Below are positions 53,872 to 63,825 of a stretch of DNA of 64,000 nt, one piece after another (within the stretch, counting starts at the first letter, position 1; every line of letters starts with the position of its first letter). This DNA is from Pseudomonas guineae (GTDB lineage: Bacteria; Pseudomonadota; Gammaproteobacteria; Pseudomonadales; Pseudomonadaceae), in NCBI RefSeq assembly GCF_900113745.1, contig NZ_FOQL01000004.1, forward strand, positions 370,423-434,422. Reading direction: 5' to 3'. The notes beneath the pieces were generated by a model. That model did no database searches, had not been told where the DNA came from, and saw nothing but the letters and a program-made list of their open reading frames with translations. The position numbers and the translations under genes are program-made.

Positions 53872-56190
53872 ATGACTCGAACCCGATCTTCCCGTCCCCG
53901 TTCTAAACGTCGCCCTGGCGGTATGCGCCCTTGGTTGGGTTGGGCTTTTAAGCTCAGCCTGGTTGGTTTGGTGGTGCTTGCCGTGTTTGCGGTTTACCTC
54001 GATGCCGTTGTGCAGGAGAAGTTCTCCGGCAAGCGTTGGACTGTGCCCGCTAAAGTCTATGCGCGGCCGCTGGAGCTGTTCGTTGGGCAAAAGCTCGCCA
54101 AAGCTGACTTCCTCAAGGAGCTAGATGCCCTTGGTTATCGTCGTGAAGGCGCTGTCAGTGGCCCCGGCGGCGTTTCAGTGGCGGGCAACGCTATCGAGCT
54201 GTATTCGCGCGGTTTTCAGTTCTATGAAAGTGCTGAGCCGTCGCAGCGTGTACGTGTGCGTTTCTCTGGTGATTATGTCGCGGGCCTGACCCAGGCCGGG
54301 GGCGGCAACCTGGCGGTGGCGCGCCTTGAACCACTATTGATTGGTGGCCTTTACCCGGCGCATCAGGAAGACCGAGTGCTGATCAAGATTGATCAAGTGC
54401 CGCCTTATCTAGTGGAAACCCTGGTGGCGATTGAGGATCGCGAGTTTTTCAATCATTTTGGTGTGTCGCCCAAGGGTATTGCCCGTGCTGTGTGGATTAA
54501 CGCCACCGCCGGGCAGCTGCGTCAGGGTGGCAGCACCCTGACGCAGCAGTTGGTGAAGAACTTCTACCTGACCAACGAACGCAGCCTGTCGCGTAAGGCC
54601 ACTGAGGCCATGATGGCGGTGCTGCTGGAGCTGCATTACGAAAAAAAGGATATTCTTGAGGCCTATCTCAACGAAGTATTCTTGGGCCAAGACGGCCAGC
54701 GCGCAGTGCACGGTTTCGGCCTGGCCAGCCAGTATTTCTTCAGCCAGCCGCTGTCCGAGTTGAAGCTTGAGCAAGTAGCGCTGCTGGTGGGTATGGTCAA
54801 AGGGCCGACTTACTACAATCCGCGACGTAACCCAGAGCGTGCGTTGGCGCGCCGTAATCTGGTGCTCGACGTGTTGGTGGAGCAGGGCGTGGTCAGCGCT
54901 GAAGAAGTCGCTGCGGCTAAACAAAAGCCATTGGGGATTACCCAGCGCGGCACCCTGGCGGACAGCTCGTTCCCGGCCTTCCTTGATCTGGTCAAGCGTC
55001 AGCTGCGTGAGGATTATCAGGAGCAGGACCTGACCGAAGAAGGTTTGCGCATTTTCACCAGCTTCGATCCAATTATGCAGCTCAAGGCAGAAAGTGCCTT
55101 GGCCGATACCTTGAAACGCCTGTCTGGGCGCAAGGGCGTTGATCAAGTCGAGGCCGGTATGGTGGTCACCAGCCCTGAAAACGGTGAGGTGCAGGCTATT
55201 ATTGGTAGCCGCCAACCGCGCTTTGCTGGGTTCAATCGAGCCCTGGATGCGGTGCGGCCGATTGGCTCGCTGATCAAACCGGCAATTTACCTCACAGCAT
55301 TGGAACGCCCAAGCCAGTACACCTTGACCAGCCTGCTCGAAGATAAGCCGTTTTCCATCAAAGGCCAGGACGGCCAGGTTTGGAGTCCGCAAAACTACGA
55401 CCGTAAAGCCCATGGCACGATTTACCTGTACCAGGGGCTGGTTAACTCCTACAACCTGTCTACCGCCAAGCTCGGTCTGGAACTCGGCGTGCCGGAGGTT
55501 CTGAAGACGATGGATCGTTTGGGCGTTGAGCAGAAATGGCCCGCGTACCCGTCGATGCTGCTGGGGGCTGGTGGGTTGAGCCCGCTGAGCGTGGCAAACA
55601 TGTATCAGACACTGGCCAATGGCGGCTTCAATACACCATTGCGCGGTATCCGTAACGTATTGACGGCCGAGGGTGAGCCGCTCAAGCGTTACCCGTTCCA
55701 GATTCAGCAGCGCTTTGACAGTGGCGCGATTTATCTGCTGCAGAACGCCATGCAGCGCACAATGACTGAGGGTACCGGCCGCTCGGTTTATAACCAGCTG
55801 CCGCGCTCCCTGGCGTTAGCGGGCAAGACGGGTACCAGTAACGATTCGCGTGACAGCTGGTTTGCTGGCTTTAGTCAAGATGTCCTGGCGGTGGTCTGGC
55901 TGGGTCGTGATGACAACGGCCCCACTCCGCTGACCGGTGCGACTGGCGCACTGCAGGTGTGGGCAGACTTTATGCGTAAGGCTGATCCGCTGCCGCTGGA
56001 TATGCCGGTGCCGGATAATGTGGTGCGCGCCTGGGTCGATGCCAATACAGGGCAGGGCACAGACCCGAGTTGCCCAAATGCAGTTCAGATACCCTATATT
56101 CGCGGCAGCCAACCCGTCGCTGGGCCAGCCTGTGGTATTCAGGCTCCGGTCAATGAAGTGATGGATTGGGTGCGTGGCTGGTTGGATTAA
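53872..56190 (+). CDS. mrcB: Penicillin-binding protein 1B
   Basis: A 772-residue bifunctional peptidoglycan synthase. It has a basic cytoplasmic tail and one membrane helix (LSLVGLVVLAVFAVYLDAVV), a UB2H-like region, a glycosyltransferase domain with the catalytic Glu in AIEDREFFNHFGVSPKGI (residue about 189), and a transpeptidase domain with SLIK (nucleophile Ser, near 466), SYN in VNSYNLSTAK, and KTGTSNDSRDSWFAGF. It polymerises and cross-links glycan strands on the periplasmic face. Lipoprotein and small genes follow in the same direction. Confidence 0.96.
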   Translation: MTRTRSSRPRSKRRPGGMRPWLGWAFKLSLVGLVVLAVFAVYLDAVVQEKFSGKRWTVPAKVYARPLELFVGQKLAKADFLKELDALGYRREGAVSGPGGVSVAGNAIELYSRGFQFYESAEPSQRVRVRFSGDYVAGLTQAGGGNLAVARLEPLLIGGLYPAHQEDRVLIKIDQVPPYLVETLVAIEDREFFNHFGVSPKGIARAVWINATAGQLRQGGSTLTQQLVKNFYLTNERSLSRKATEAMMAVLLELHYEKKDILEAYLNEVFLGQDGQRAVHGFGLASQYFFSQPLSELKLEQVALLVGMVKGPTYYNPRRNPERALARRNLVLDVLVEQGVVSAEEVAAAKQKPLGITQRGTLADSSFPAFLDLVKRQLREDYQEQDLTEEGLRIFTSFDPIMQLKAESALADTLKRLSGRKGVDQVEAGMVVTSPENGEVQAIIGSRQPRFAGFNRALDAVRPIGSLIKPAIYLTALERPSQYTLTSLLEDKPFSIKGQDGQVWSPQNYDRKAHGTIYLYQGLVNSYNLSTAKLGLELGVPEVLKTMDRLGVEQKWPAYPSMLLGAGGLSPLSVANMYQTLANGGFNTPLRGIRNVLTAEGEPLKRYPFQIQQRFDSGAIYLLQNAMQRTMTEGTGRSVYNQLPRSLALAGKTGTSNDSRDSWFAGFSQDVLAVVWLGRDDNGPTPLTGATGALQVWADFMRKADPLPLDMPVPDNVVRAWVDANTGQGTDPSCPNAVQIPYIRGSQPVAGPACGIQAPVNEVMDWVRGWLD

Positions 56191-56205
56191 GTGAGAGGGT
56201 GTGAC

Positions 56206-56904
56206 GTGAATAAGTGGTTGATTCCAGCTTTAACAGCTTCGCTGGTGCTGGGCGGTTGTAGCAGTGTGCCGCGTGGCTCGATTCCAGTTGTAGATGGCGG
56301 TTCGTCGATCGGTAGCGCGCAGTCAGGCACTCCCGGCGGTTACGGCAATCAGAGCGCGCAGCCGCAGGCCCTGCCGGAAGACTCCGGGGTCGTGGTGATG
56401 GTGCCGGGCGGTGGTGGCAGTTCTATGCCAATTCAGTCGTTCCCGGCAGGTAATGCTCCGCTGGACACCAGTACAAGTAATCAGCCATGGAGTGCAGCGC
56501 CGCCCGCTAACGCGCAAGGTGGCTATGTCGCGCCGTCACCCAGCGGTATTCCAAGTGGTGGGCTGACCATGGATGAGCAGCTGGATGGCCCAGTGCTGGC
56601 CTTGTTGACCACTGCTCAGCAACAGCAGGGTGGTGGTGACTTGAATGGTGCAGCCTCCAGCCTTGAGCGTGCCCAGCGTATTGCGCCGCGTGAACCGCAG
56701 GTGCTCTATCGCTTGGCTGAAGTTCGTATGGCTCAAGGCGACGCGGCGCAGGCCGAACAATTCGCGCGTCGTGGTCTGAGTTATGCCAGTGGCCGTCCTG
56801 CCCTACAGGCTAGCTTGTGGAATCTTATTGCTCAGGCCCGTGAGCGCCAAGGTGATGCTGCTGGCGCAGCTCAGGCCCGCGAGCAAGCACGAGTCAGTCT
56901 CTGA
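56206..56904 (+). CDS. TPR-type lipoprotein
   Basis: A 232-residue lipoprotein (MNKWLIPALTASLVLGGCSS; lipidated Cys18) from GTG at 56206 with GAGAGGG seven bases upstream. After a Gly/Ser/Pro/Gln-rich, probably unstructured linker (residues 25-120), it ends in a small tetratricopeptide-like helical part (QQGGGDLNGAASSLERAQRIAPREPQVLYRLAEVRMAQGDAAQAEQFARRGL). It is placed 15 bases after mrcB, so it may assist PBP1B much as outer-membrane lipoproteins do, but this is only a guess from context. It overlaps yqcC by one base. Confidence 0.82.
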   Translation: MNKWLIPALTASLVLGGCSSVPRGSIPVVDGGSSIGSAQSGTPGGYGNQSAQPQALPEDSGVVVMVPGGGGSSMPIQSFPAGNAPLDTSTSNQPWSAAPPANAQGGYVAPSPSGIPSGGLTMDEQLDGPVLALLTTAQQQQGGGDLNGAASSLERAQRIAPREPQVLYRLAEVRMAQGDAAQAEQFARRGLSYASGRPALQASLWNLIAQARERQGDAAGAAQAREQARVSL

Positions 56905-57233
56905 TGGATGCACGTACGCCTGCCGTGGCTGAGCAATTGTTGCTGATTGAACGTGAATTACGGCTGCAAGGCTGGTGGGGAACACAAGCGCCTGACACCC
57001 GGGCGCTGTCCAGTGAACTGCCCTTCTGTGTCGATACATTGGCGTTCGAGCAGTGGCTGCAGTGGTTATTTTTACCGCGGATGAAGCAGATGCTGGAGGC
57101 TGGAGCAGACCTGCCCAGTGTCTCTGGTATTCAGTCGATGGCTGAGCAGGTGTATGACGGGCAGGCTGAGAGGGCCAGAGCGTTGATCAAACTGCTGGGT
57201 GAGTTCGATCAATTAATTGTTGGCGCGACTTGA
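56904..57233 (+). CDS. YqcC-family protein
   Basis: A 109-residue YqcC (DUF446) protein: LLIERELRLQGWWGTQAPDTRALSSELPFCVDTLAFEQWLQWLFLPRM, ALIKLLGEFDQLIVGAT. E. coli yqcC sits beside truC, and the role of the protein is unknown. The start overlaps the TPR lipoprotein stop (TGATG), so it is coupled to that gene. Confidence 0.87.
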   Translation: MDARTPAVAEQLLLIERELRLQGWWGTQAPDTRALSSELPFCVDTLAFEQWLQWLFLPRMKQMLEAGADLPSVSGIQSMAEQVYDGQAERARALIKLLGEFDQLIVGAT

Positions 57234-57248
57234 ATCGCGCCCATCGGC

Positions 57249-57692
57249 TTACTTACAGTTTTCGTTAATCGACTTCTGCGCTTCGCTGATACGGCTTTGG
57301 CGCTCTTCTTCGCTTAACCGGCGTACTTCGCCATCAACGTCTATGCGTACGCGTGGGTTGTTCTGCAGCTGCGCCAAGTTAGTGCGCACATCTTCACAGT
57401 ACTTCTTGCGTTTGGCTTCCTTGGCGGCAATTTGCTGTTTAACTTTCTTGTCGATCGCCGCCTGTTCAGGGTCAGCGATGCTCTCGAAGGTTGGGGCTGC
57501 CTTCTTCTCGTCACTGGCTACAGGCTTTGGCTGCGCGGCTGCGGTGTTGATACTAGTGGCCTCTTGGCCCTGCGGCGGTTGCGCACTGAAGTGCGTCACG
57601 CCTTGAGCGTCGACCCACTTATAAACCTGGCTGGCCATGGCGGTGGCACTGATGGCGAGCAGCAAGCTGCTGGTGATAATCATGCGGCGCAT
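57249..57692 (-). CDS. DUF4124 periplasmic protein
   Basis: A 147-residue protein with a signal peptide (MRRMIITSSLLLAISATAMA), a DUF4124 domain (QVYKWVDAQGVTHFSAQPPQG), and a charged helical C-terminus (DKKVKQQIAAKEAKRKKYCEDV and RLSEEERQSRISEAQKSI). AAGGA precedes the ATG at 57692 by six bases. DUF4124 domains are common in secreted proteins of pseudomonads with no known role. It is convergent with yqcC and divergent from ilvI. Confidence 0.82.
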   Translation of the reverse strand: MRRMIITSSLLLAISATAMASQVYKWVDAQGVTHFSAQPPQGQEATSINTAAAQPKPVASDEKKAAPTFESIADPEQAAIDKKVKQQIAAKEAKRKKYCEDVRTNLAQLQNNPRVRIDVDGEVRRLSEEERQSRISEAQKSINENCK

Positions 57693-58100
57693 GCGGTTTC
57701 CTTATGTTGAGCTGCGGTGCCTGCCGACTACTATAACCAAAATGTTCGAATCGTCATCCTGCGCTGCGTCACAGCAGAAGATTGCAGATTCAATCACGGA
57801 TTACTTGACTTGGCCGCGCCGAATCCCAACAATTCCGTTCTTGGCTGTAGTGGAGTCCGCCGCAAGCAGGCTTTAGCTCAGCAGACATGAGGCGCACACC
57901 CGCGCCGACCTGTTACACCCGCAACGCGTTACCTCGCGCTGGGTGGGAGAACCCCGCAACACCAAGGGGCTTTCCCAATACTTGCTCAGTAGTAGCTGAC
58001 GTAGTCGGCGACCACCGTCGCTCATGCTCTGCTGGCAGTAAACCTATCTTAGGCCGTCCATATTGTTGGGCGGTTTTCTGGCGTTTTAGAGGTGAACAAC
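57693..58100. other. Leader region upstream of ilvI
   Basis: About 400 bases without a supported gene. It may contain the ilvI promoter. A weak hairpin CCGTCC / GGGCGG with TTTTCTGG (58054-58080) lies right before the ribosome-binding site and could be an attenuator. No branched-chain-residue-rich leader peptide was found. Confidence 0.4.
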
Positions 58101-59825
58101 GTGGAGCTTTTATCCGGCGCTGAAATGGTCGTCCGCTTTTTGCGTGACGAAGGCGTTAAGAATATTTACGGGTACCCCGGTGGTGCCCTGTTGCACATCT
58201 ACGATGCCTTGTTCAAAGAGCAGGAAGTGAATCACATCCTGGTTCGTCACGAACAAGCAGCAACCCATATGGCCGATGGTTATGCCCGTGCTACCGGTAA
58301 AGCCGGTGTGGTGCTGGTTACGTCGGGCCCTGGCGCAACTAATGCCATTACCGGTATCGCTACGGCCTACATGGATTCCATTCCGATGGTGGTGTTGTCC
58401 GGGCAGGTGCCTAGCAATATGGTCGGCACTGATGCATTCCAAGAAACCGACATGATTGGTATCTCGCGGCCGATCGTAAAGCACAGCTTTATGATCAAGC
58501 ACGCCTCGGAAATTCCGGAAGTCCTGAAAAAAGCCTTCTATCTGGCTGAGTCCGGTCGTCCCGGTCCAGTGGTTGTGGACATTCCTAAGGACATGACCAA
58601 CCCCGCCGAGAAGTTTGAGTATGTCTACCCGAAGAAGGTCAAGCTGCGCTCCTACAGCCCAGCGTTACGTGGCCACTCTGGGCAGATTCGCAAGGCAGCC
58701 GAATTGCTGTTGACAGCCAAGCGACCAATTATCTATTCCGGTGGTGGCGTGATCATGGGCGGTGCTGCAGCGCCGCTGACTGAGCTCGCACAAATGCTCA
58801 ATCTGCCGGTCACCAACACCCTGATGGGCTTGGGCGGCTATCCTGGCACCGATCGCCAGTTCCTCGGCATGCTTGGGATGCACGGTAGTTACACCGCTAA
58901 CCTGGCGATGCATCACGCCGATGTGATTGTCGCAGTGGGTGCACGCTTCGATGATCGCGTGATCAATGGCGCGAGCAAATTTTGTCCGAATGCCAAGATC
59001 ATTCACATCGATATCGACCCTGCCTCGATTTCCAAGACAATTAAAGCCGACATCCCGATTGTTGGTCCGGTCGATAGCGTCATGACCGAAATGGTCGCGA
59101 TCCTCAAAGAGATTGGCGAGCAGCTCAATAAAGATGCCCTGTCGAGCTGGTGGAAGCAGATCGAAGAGTGGCGCGGTGGTCGCATCATGTTCCCTTACGA
59201 CAAGGGCGACGGCAGCGTTATCAAGCCGCAGACCGTTATCGAAACCCTGTCCGAAGTCACCGGTGGCGATGCTTTCGTCACTTCTGACGTGGGCCAGCAC
59301 CAAATGTTTGCGGCGCAGTACTACCGCTTTAATAAGCCGAATCGCTGGATCAACTCCGGTGGTCTGGGCACCATGGGCTTTGGTTTCCCTGCAGCGATGG
59401 GCGTCAAGCTGAGCTTTCCGGATGATGACGTTGCCTGTGTCACGGGTGAGGGCAGCATCCAGATGAATATTCAGGAGCTATCGACCTGCTTGCAGTACGG
59501 CTTGCCGGTGAAGATCGTCAATTTGAATAACGGTGCACTGGGTATGGTGCGTCAATGGCAGGACATGAACTACGGTAGCCGCCACTCGCACTCCTACATG
59601 GATTCGTTGCCGGACTTCGTCAAGCTAGTCGAAGCTTATGGTCATGTTGGTATCCGCATTACCGATCTGAAAGACCTGAAGCCGAAGATGGAAGAGGCCT
59701 TTGCTCTGAAAGACCGTCTGGTGTTCCTCGATATCCAGGTTGATACCAATGAGCACGTTTATCCGATGCATATCAAAGACGGTGCAATGCGCGATATGTG
59801 GCTGAGCAAGACGGAGCGTACCTAA
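58101..59825 (+). CDS. ilvI: Acetolactate synthase, large subunit
   Basis: A 574-residue thiamine-diphosphate enzyme catalysing the first common step of valine, leucine and isoleucine synthesis. GTG at 58101 ([19 protein letters not shown]), nine bases after AGAGG, matches known Pseudomonas proteins; the frame can extend to a GTG at 58092. Motifs: catalytic Glu in [22 protein letters not shown]-binding [20 protein letters not shown], and the ThDP signature [29 protein letters not shown]. ilvH follows two bases later. Confidence 0.95.
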   Translation: MELLSGAEMVVRFLRDEGVKNIYGYPGGALLHIYDALFKEQEVNHILVRHEQAATHMADGYARATGKAGVVLVTSGPGATNAITGIATAYMDSIPMVVLSGQVPSNMVGTDAFQETDMIGISRPIVKHSFMIKHASEIPEVLKKAFYLAESGRPGPVVVDIPKDMTNPAEKFEYVYPKKVKLRSYSPALRGHSGQIRKAAELLLTAKRPIIYSGGGVIMGGAAAPLTELAQMLNLPVTNTLMGLGGYPGTDRQFLGMLGMHGSYTANLAMHHADVIVAVGARFDDRVINGASKFCPNAKIIHIDIDPASISKTIKADIPIVGPVDSVMTEMVAILKEIGEQLNKDALSSWWKQIEEWRGGRIMFPYDKGDGSVIKPQTVIETLSEVTGGDAFVTSDVGQHQMFAAQYYRFNKPNRWINSGGLGTMGFGFPAAMGVKLSFPDDDVACVTGEGSIQMNIQELSTCLQYGLPVKIVNLNNGALGMVRQWQDMNYGSRHSHSYMDSLPDFVKLVEAYGHVGIRITDLKDLKPKMEEAFALKDRLVFLDIQVDTNEHVYPMHIKDGAMRDMWLSKTERT

Positions 59826-59827
59826 TC

Positions 59828-60319
59828 ATGCGACACATTATTTCCCTACTGCTTGAAAACGAACCTGGCGCGTTGTCCCGTGTAGTGGGCCTGTTCTCGC
59901 AGCGTAACTACAACATCGAAAGCCTAACTGTGGCGCCGACTGAAGATCCAACTTTGTCGCGATTGACGTTGACCACAGTGGGACATGACGAAGTCATCGA
60001 GCAGATTACCAAGAACCTCAATAAGCTGGTTGAAGTGGTTAAGCTGGTAGATCTCTCGGAGAGCGCTCACGTCGAGCGCGAACTGATGTTGGTTAAAGTC
60101 AAAGCTACCGGCGCTCAGCGTGCAGAGGTCAAGCGCACTACTGATATCTTCCGTGGGCAGATCGTTGATGTAAGCAGTAGCGTCTACACCATTCAGTTGG
60201 CCGGTACGAGTGACAAACTGGATAGCTTTATTCAGGCAGTTGGCACCGCTTCGATTCTGGAAACTGTGCGCAGTGGGGTCACGGGCATTGCACGTGGTGA
60301 CAAAGTACTGAGCATCTAG
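59828..60319 (+). CDS. ilvH: Acetolactate synthase, small regulatory subunit
   Basis: A 163-residue regulatory subunit with an N-terminal ACT domain (MRHIISLLLENEPGALSRVVGLFSQRNYNIESL) that binds valine for feedback inhibition. The C-terminal part activates the large subunit. ATG at 59828 (two bases after ilvI) is chosen over an upstream extension. A strong bidirectional terminator follows. Confidence 0.96.
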   Translation: MRHIISLLLENEPGALSRVVGLFSQRNYNIESLTVAPTEDPTLSRLTLTTVGHDEVIEQITKNLNKLVEVVKLVDLSESAHVERELMLVKVKATGAQRAEVKRTTDIFRGQIVDVSSSVYTIQLAGTSDKLDSFIQAVGTASILETVRSGVTGIARGDKVLSI

Positions 60320-60329
60320 CCCTGCTGTA

Positions 60330-60360
60330 CAAAAAAACCCTGCCTTGGCAGGGTTTTTTG
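60330..60360. terminator. Bidirectional terminator of ilvIH and ilvY
   Basis: AAAAAAACCCTGCC TT GGCAGGGTTTTTTG, a strong stem flanked by A- and T-runs between convergent genes. Confidence 0.95.
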
Positions 60361-60370
60361 TTTCTGGCTG

Positions 60371-61252
60371 CTAGAGCTGGCGATTCCAGAAAGCATTGAT
60401 CAGTGGTTCTTTAAGGCGTTTGTCCAGCGCAAACAGGCCGATATCGTAGGCGGTCAGTGGCGGTTGGATATCGTAGGTGCGGATGCGTGCGGTCAGCGGG
60501 CTGTTGTCGAGTACGATTTGCGGAACCACGCCAATACCAAACCCCAGGCTGACCATGCTGACAATGGCTTCGTTACCGCTGACTTGTGCGTAAATCTTCG
60601 GTTTGATGTTGTGGCTTTTTAGCCAGCGATCGGTTCGGGTTCGGGCGAGGCCTTGTTCCGAGAGAATCATCGGTACCTCGCGCCAATTGACGGCGCCAGG
60701 ATGTTTCAGCTGTTCATCATTTAACAGTTGAGGCGACAGCGGACCAATAAAGCACAGCTCTGAGCGGGCAATAGGTTGAAACGCGATGCCGCTCGGTAGG
60801 CTGTCGGGGCGGGCACCGATGGCAAGATCCTCGAGCCCTTCCTGGACGCGTTCGACGGCCTTGGCGGCGTCGCCTGTATGCAGCTTCATCTCAATGCGTG
60901 GGTAGTCCTGGCGAAAACTACTGAGAATGTCATAAAGGAAGCTGTAGCTTGCCGTTACCGAGCAATATAGGGAGAGCTCTCCATGCAAGACCAGTTGATC
61001 TTGCTTGAAAGTTTGGCGTATGGCTTGCCAACCGCTTATCACCTCCTTCGCGTACTCACGAAATTCGTTGCCCTCACGGGTCAAGCTGACTGAGCGGTTG
61101 TCGCGAATAAACAGCGGCGCACCCAGTTCGTCCTCAAGCTGTTTGATGCTACGGCTGAGTGCGGAGGGGCTTACGTGCTGCTCGCGGCTGGTTTTGCCGA
61201 AGTGCAGATTATCGGCTAGAGCCAGAAAGAGTCTGAGGGTGTTGCTATCCAT
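60371..61252 (-). CDS. ilvY: LysR-family regulator IlvY
   Basis: A 293-residue LysR regulator from ATG at 61252 (MDSNTLRLFLALADNLHFGKTS). Helix-turn-helix is TSREQHVSPSALSRSIKQLEDELG; the ligand domain follows (GELSLYCSVTASYSFLYDIL, GNEAIVSMVSLGFGIGVVP). It is divergent from ilvC, exactly the arrangement of E. coli ilvY/ilvC, where IlvY activates ilvC on binding acetohydroxy acids. Confidence 0.92.
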   Translation of the reverse strand: MDSNTLRLFLALADNLHFGKTSREQHVSPSALSRSIKQLEDELGAPLFIRDNRSVSLTREGNEFREYAKEVISGWQAIRQTFKQDQLVLHGELSLYCSVTASYSFLYDILSSFRQDYPRIEMKLHTGDAAKAVERVQEGLEDLAIGARPDSLPSGIAFQPIARSELCFIGPLSPQLLNDEQLKHPGAVNWREVPMILSEQGLARTRTDRWLKSHNIKPKIYAQVSGNEAIVSMVSLGFGIGVVPQIVLDNSPLTARIRTYDIQPPLTAYDIGLFALDKRLKEPLINAFWNRQL

Positions 61253-61279
61253 GGTCGTTTCATATTTCGGCATGTTGTG

Positions 61280-61303
61280 TTGCAAATATATCATTTTACG
61301 CAA
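61280..61303. promoter_or_regulatory. Putative IlvY operator
   Basis: TTGC-N16-GCAA inverted repeat (TTGCAAATATATC then ATTTTACGCAA) in the ilvY-ilvC intergenic region, 73 bases upstream of the ilvC start. IlvY operators of E. coli are also TTGCAA-type dyads. It is predicted from form and position. Confidence 0.6.
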
Positions 61304-61312
61304 TTGGGCTGA

Positions 61313-62392
<1,080 letters not shown>

Positions 62393-62407
62393 GCGCTGTT
62401 GATGTGA

Positions 62408-62437
62408 GAAAAAACGCGGCCACGGCCGCGTTTTTTC
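62408..62437 (+). terminator. ilvC terminator
   Basis: AAAAAACGCGGCC A CGGCCGCGTTTTTTC: long GC stem with flanking A and T runs. Confidence 0.95.
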
Positions 62438-62548
62438 ATGGTGCGGCAAGGCTTCTGGTATAAAGCCAGTGTGTTGCACCGGTGCTGTCGTAAATTCCTA
62501 TCGCCAGCACTTGTCGAAACTTTCCACATCCGTTGCAAGGTGTTGTTC

Positions 62549-63361
62549 ATGAATGACCGTCCAGATGAGCCCCAGTCGCCCAGTGAAGCAGATAGTCTGC
62601 TGCCAATCGATGAGCATATAGAGGAGGGGCATGATGCAGAGGGGCGTAAGGTCCGTCATCGCGGTATTTACCTACTGCCAAACCTGTTCACCACAGCTAA
62701 TTTGTTTGCCGGCTTCTACGCCATCATCAATGCTATGAATGGCAATTTCTATGTAGCGGCGGCGGCGGTATTTGTTGCCATGGTGCTGGATGGTCTCGAT
62801 GGTCGCGTCGCGCGCCTGACCAATACCCAAAGTGCCTTTGGCGCTGAGTACGATTCGCTGTCCGATATGGTTGCTTTTGGCGTGGCGCCTGCACTGTTGG
62901 CGTTTGAGTGGGCGCTAGGCAGTATGGGCAAGGTGGGTTGGATGGTTGCATTCATCTATGTCGCAGGTGCTGCACTTCGTCTAGCGCGCTTTAATACGCA
63001 AATTGGCAGCACCGATAAGCGCTTCTTCATTGGCCTCGCCAGCCCAGCGGCCGCGGGAGTTGTGGCGGGTACCGTATGGGCCTTTAGTGACTTCGGTATC
63101 AAGGGCTCAAACATGGCGTTTGTGGTTGCTCTGCTTGTGGCGGGGGCGGGCATGCTGATGGTCAGTAATATCAAATACAACAGCTTTAAAGACCTTGATT
63201 TGCGAGGGCGTGTACCTTTCGTAGCGATCTTGGCTGTAGTGTTGGTGTTTGCGGTAGTGTTTAGCGATCCACCGCGTGTTCTGCTGATTATCTTCCTGGC
63301 TTATGCCGCGTCTGGGCCTATTCAGTACTTGCTGCGTTTACGTCGCCGTAAAAACGCCTAG
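62549..63361 (+). CDS. pssA: CDP-diacylglycerol-serine O-phosphatidyltransferase
   Basis: A 270-residue CDP-alcohol phosphatidyltransferase making phosphatidylserine, the precursor of phosphatidylethanolamine. The acidic N-terminus (MNDRPDEPQSPSEAD) is soluble; the core has the family motif DG-x2-AR-x8-G-x3-D-x3-D as LDGLDGRVARLT and GAEYDSLSDMVAFG. About eight hydrophobic segments follow. ATG at 62549 is used rather than an upstream extension. Confidence 0.95.
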   Translation: MNDRPDEPQSPSEADSLLPIDEHIEEGHDAEGRKVRHRGIYLLPNLFTTANLFAGFYAIINAMNGNFYVAAAAVFVAMVLDGLDGRVARLTNTQSAFGAEYDSLSDMVAFGVAPALLAFEWALGSMGKVGWMVAFIYVAGAALRLARFNTQIGSTDKRFFIGLASPAAAGVVAGTVWAFSDFGIKGSNMAFVVALLVAGAGMLMVSNIKYNSFKDLDLRGRVPFVAILAVVLVFAVVFSDPPRVLLIIFLAYAASGPIQYLLRLRRRKNA

Positions 63362-63378
63362 CCGTTTAGCGGTATCTA

Positions 63379-63418
63379 CGACAAAGCCGTTGAAGCGTCA
63401 GCTTCAACGGCTTTGTCG
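63379..63418 (+). terminator. pssA terminator
   Basis: An 18-bp perfect stem (CGACAAAGCCGTTGAAGC / GCTTCAACGGCTTTGTCG) followed by TTTCT. It separates pssA from the rRNA promoters. Confidence 0.9.
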
Positions 63419-63489
63419 TTTCTACAGTCGACGCGGTTTAGGTCGGTGAGCTTAATTAGATGCGCTTGAAGCAGAAGGCTAATAAAGGA

Positions 63490-63517
63490 TTGACCTTCTA
63501 TAGTTAATCCCTATAAT
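63490..63517 (+). promoter_or_regulatory. rRNA operon promoter, most upstream
   Basis: TTGACC, 16-base spacer, TATAAT, then TCGCACCTC as a GC-rich discriminator. Confidence 0.75.
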
Positions 63518-63587
63518 TCGCACCTCTTCAGGCGTATGTGGCCCCTTAAACCTCTTATAAAACAATAGGTTAGATTTAAAAGAGGGG

Positions 63588-63615
63588 TTGCAAAGCAGTG
63601 AAATCTGCGTAGAAT
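63588..63615 (+). promoter_or_regulatory. rRNA operon promoter, second
   Basis: TTGCAA, 16-base spacer, TAGAAT, then GCGCCGG. Confidence 0.7.
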
Positions 63616-63691
63616 GCGCCGGACTGGCAGGGTGGCGGCTTGATCCTGTTAGTGGTTCGGTCGAGGTGGTCGGAAGCGGTAAAAGAGGCAG

Positions 63692-63719
63692 TTGACAGCG
63701 GTTTGAAACGCTGTAGAAT
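63692..63719 (+). promoter_or_regulatory. rRNA operon promoter, third
   Basis: TTGACA, 16-base spacer, TAGAAT, then TCGCCTCC. The -35 is a perfect consensus. Confidence 0.85.
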
Positions 63720-63797
63720 TCGCCTCCCGCTGACGAGAAGCTAGAAGTTGATCGAAAGCGCAAGTGGCTGAATTTGAAAAGAAATTTTCGAAATCAC

Positions 63798-63825
63798 TTG
63801 ACGAAAGATGAGGCTGCTGTAGAAT
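63798..63825 (+). promoter_or_regulatory. rRNA operon promoter, fourth
   Basis: TTGACG, 16-base spacer, TAGAAT, then TCGCGCCTC. The closest promoter to the leader. Confidence 0.85.

Noticed and set aside
57887..58123. Leader peptide for ilvI attenuation
   Set aside because: The frame contains no run of Val, Leu or Ile codons and no clear alternate hairpins, so attenuation is not supported.
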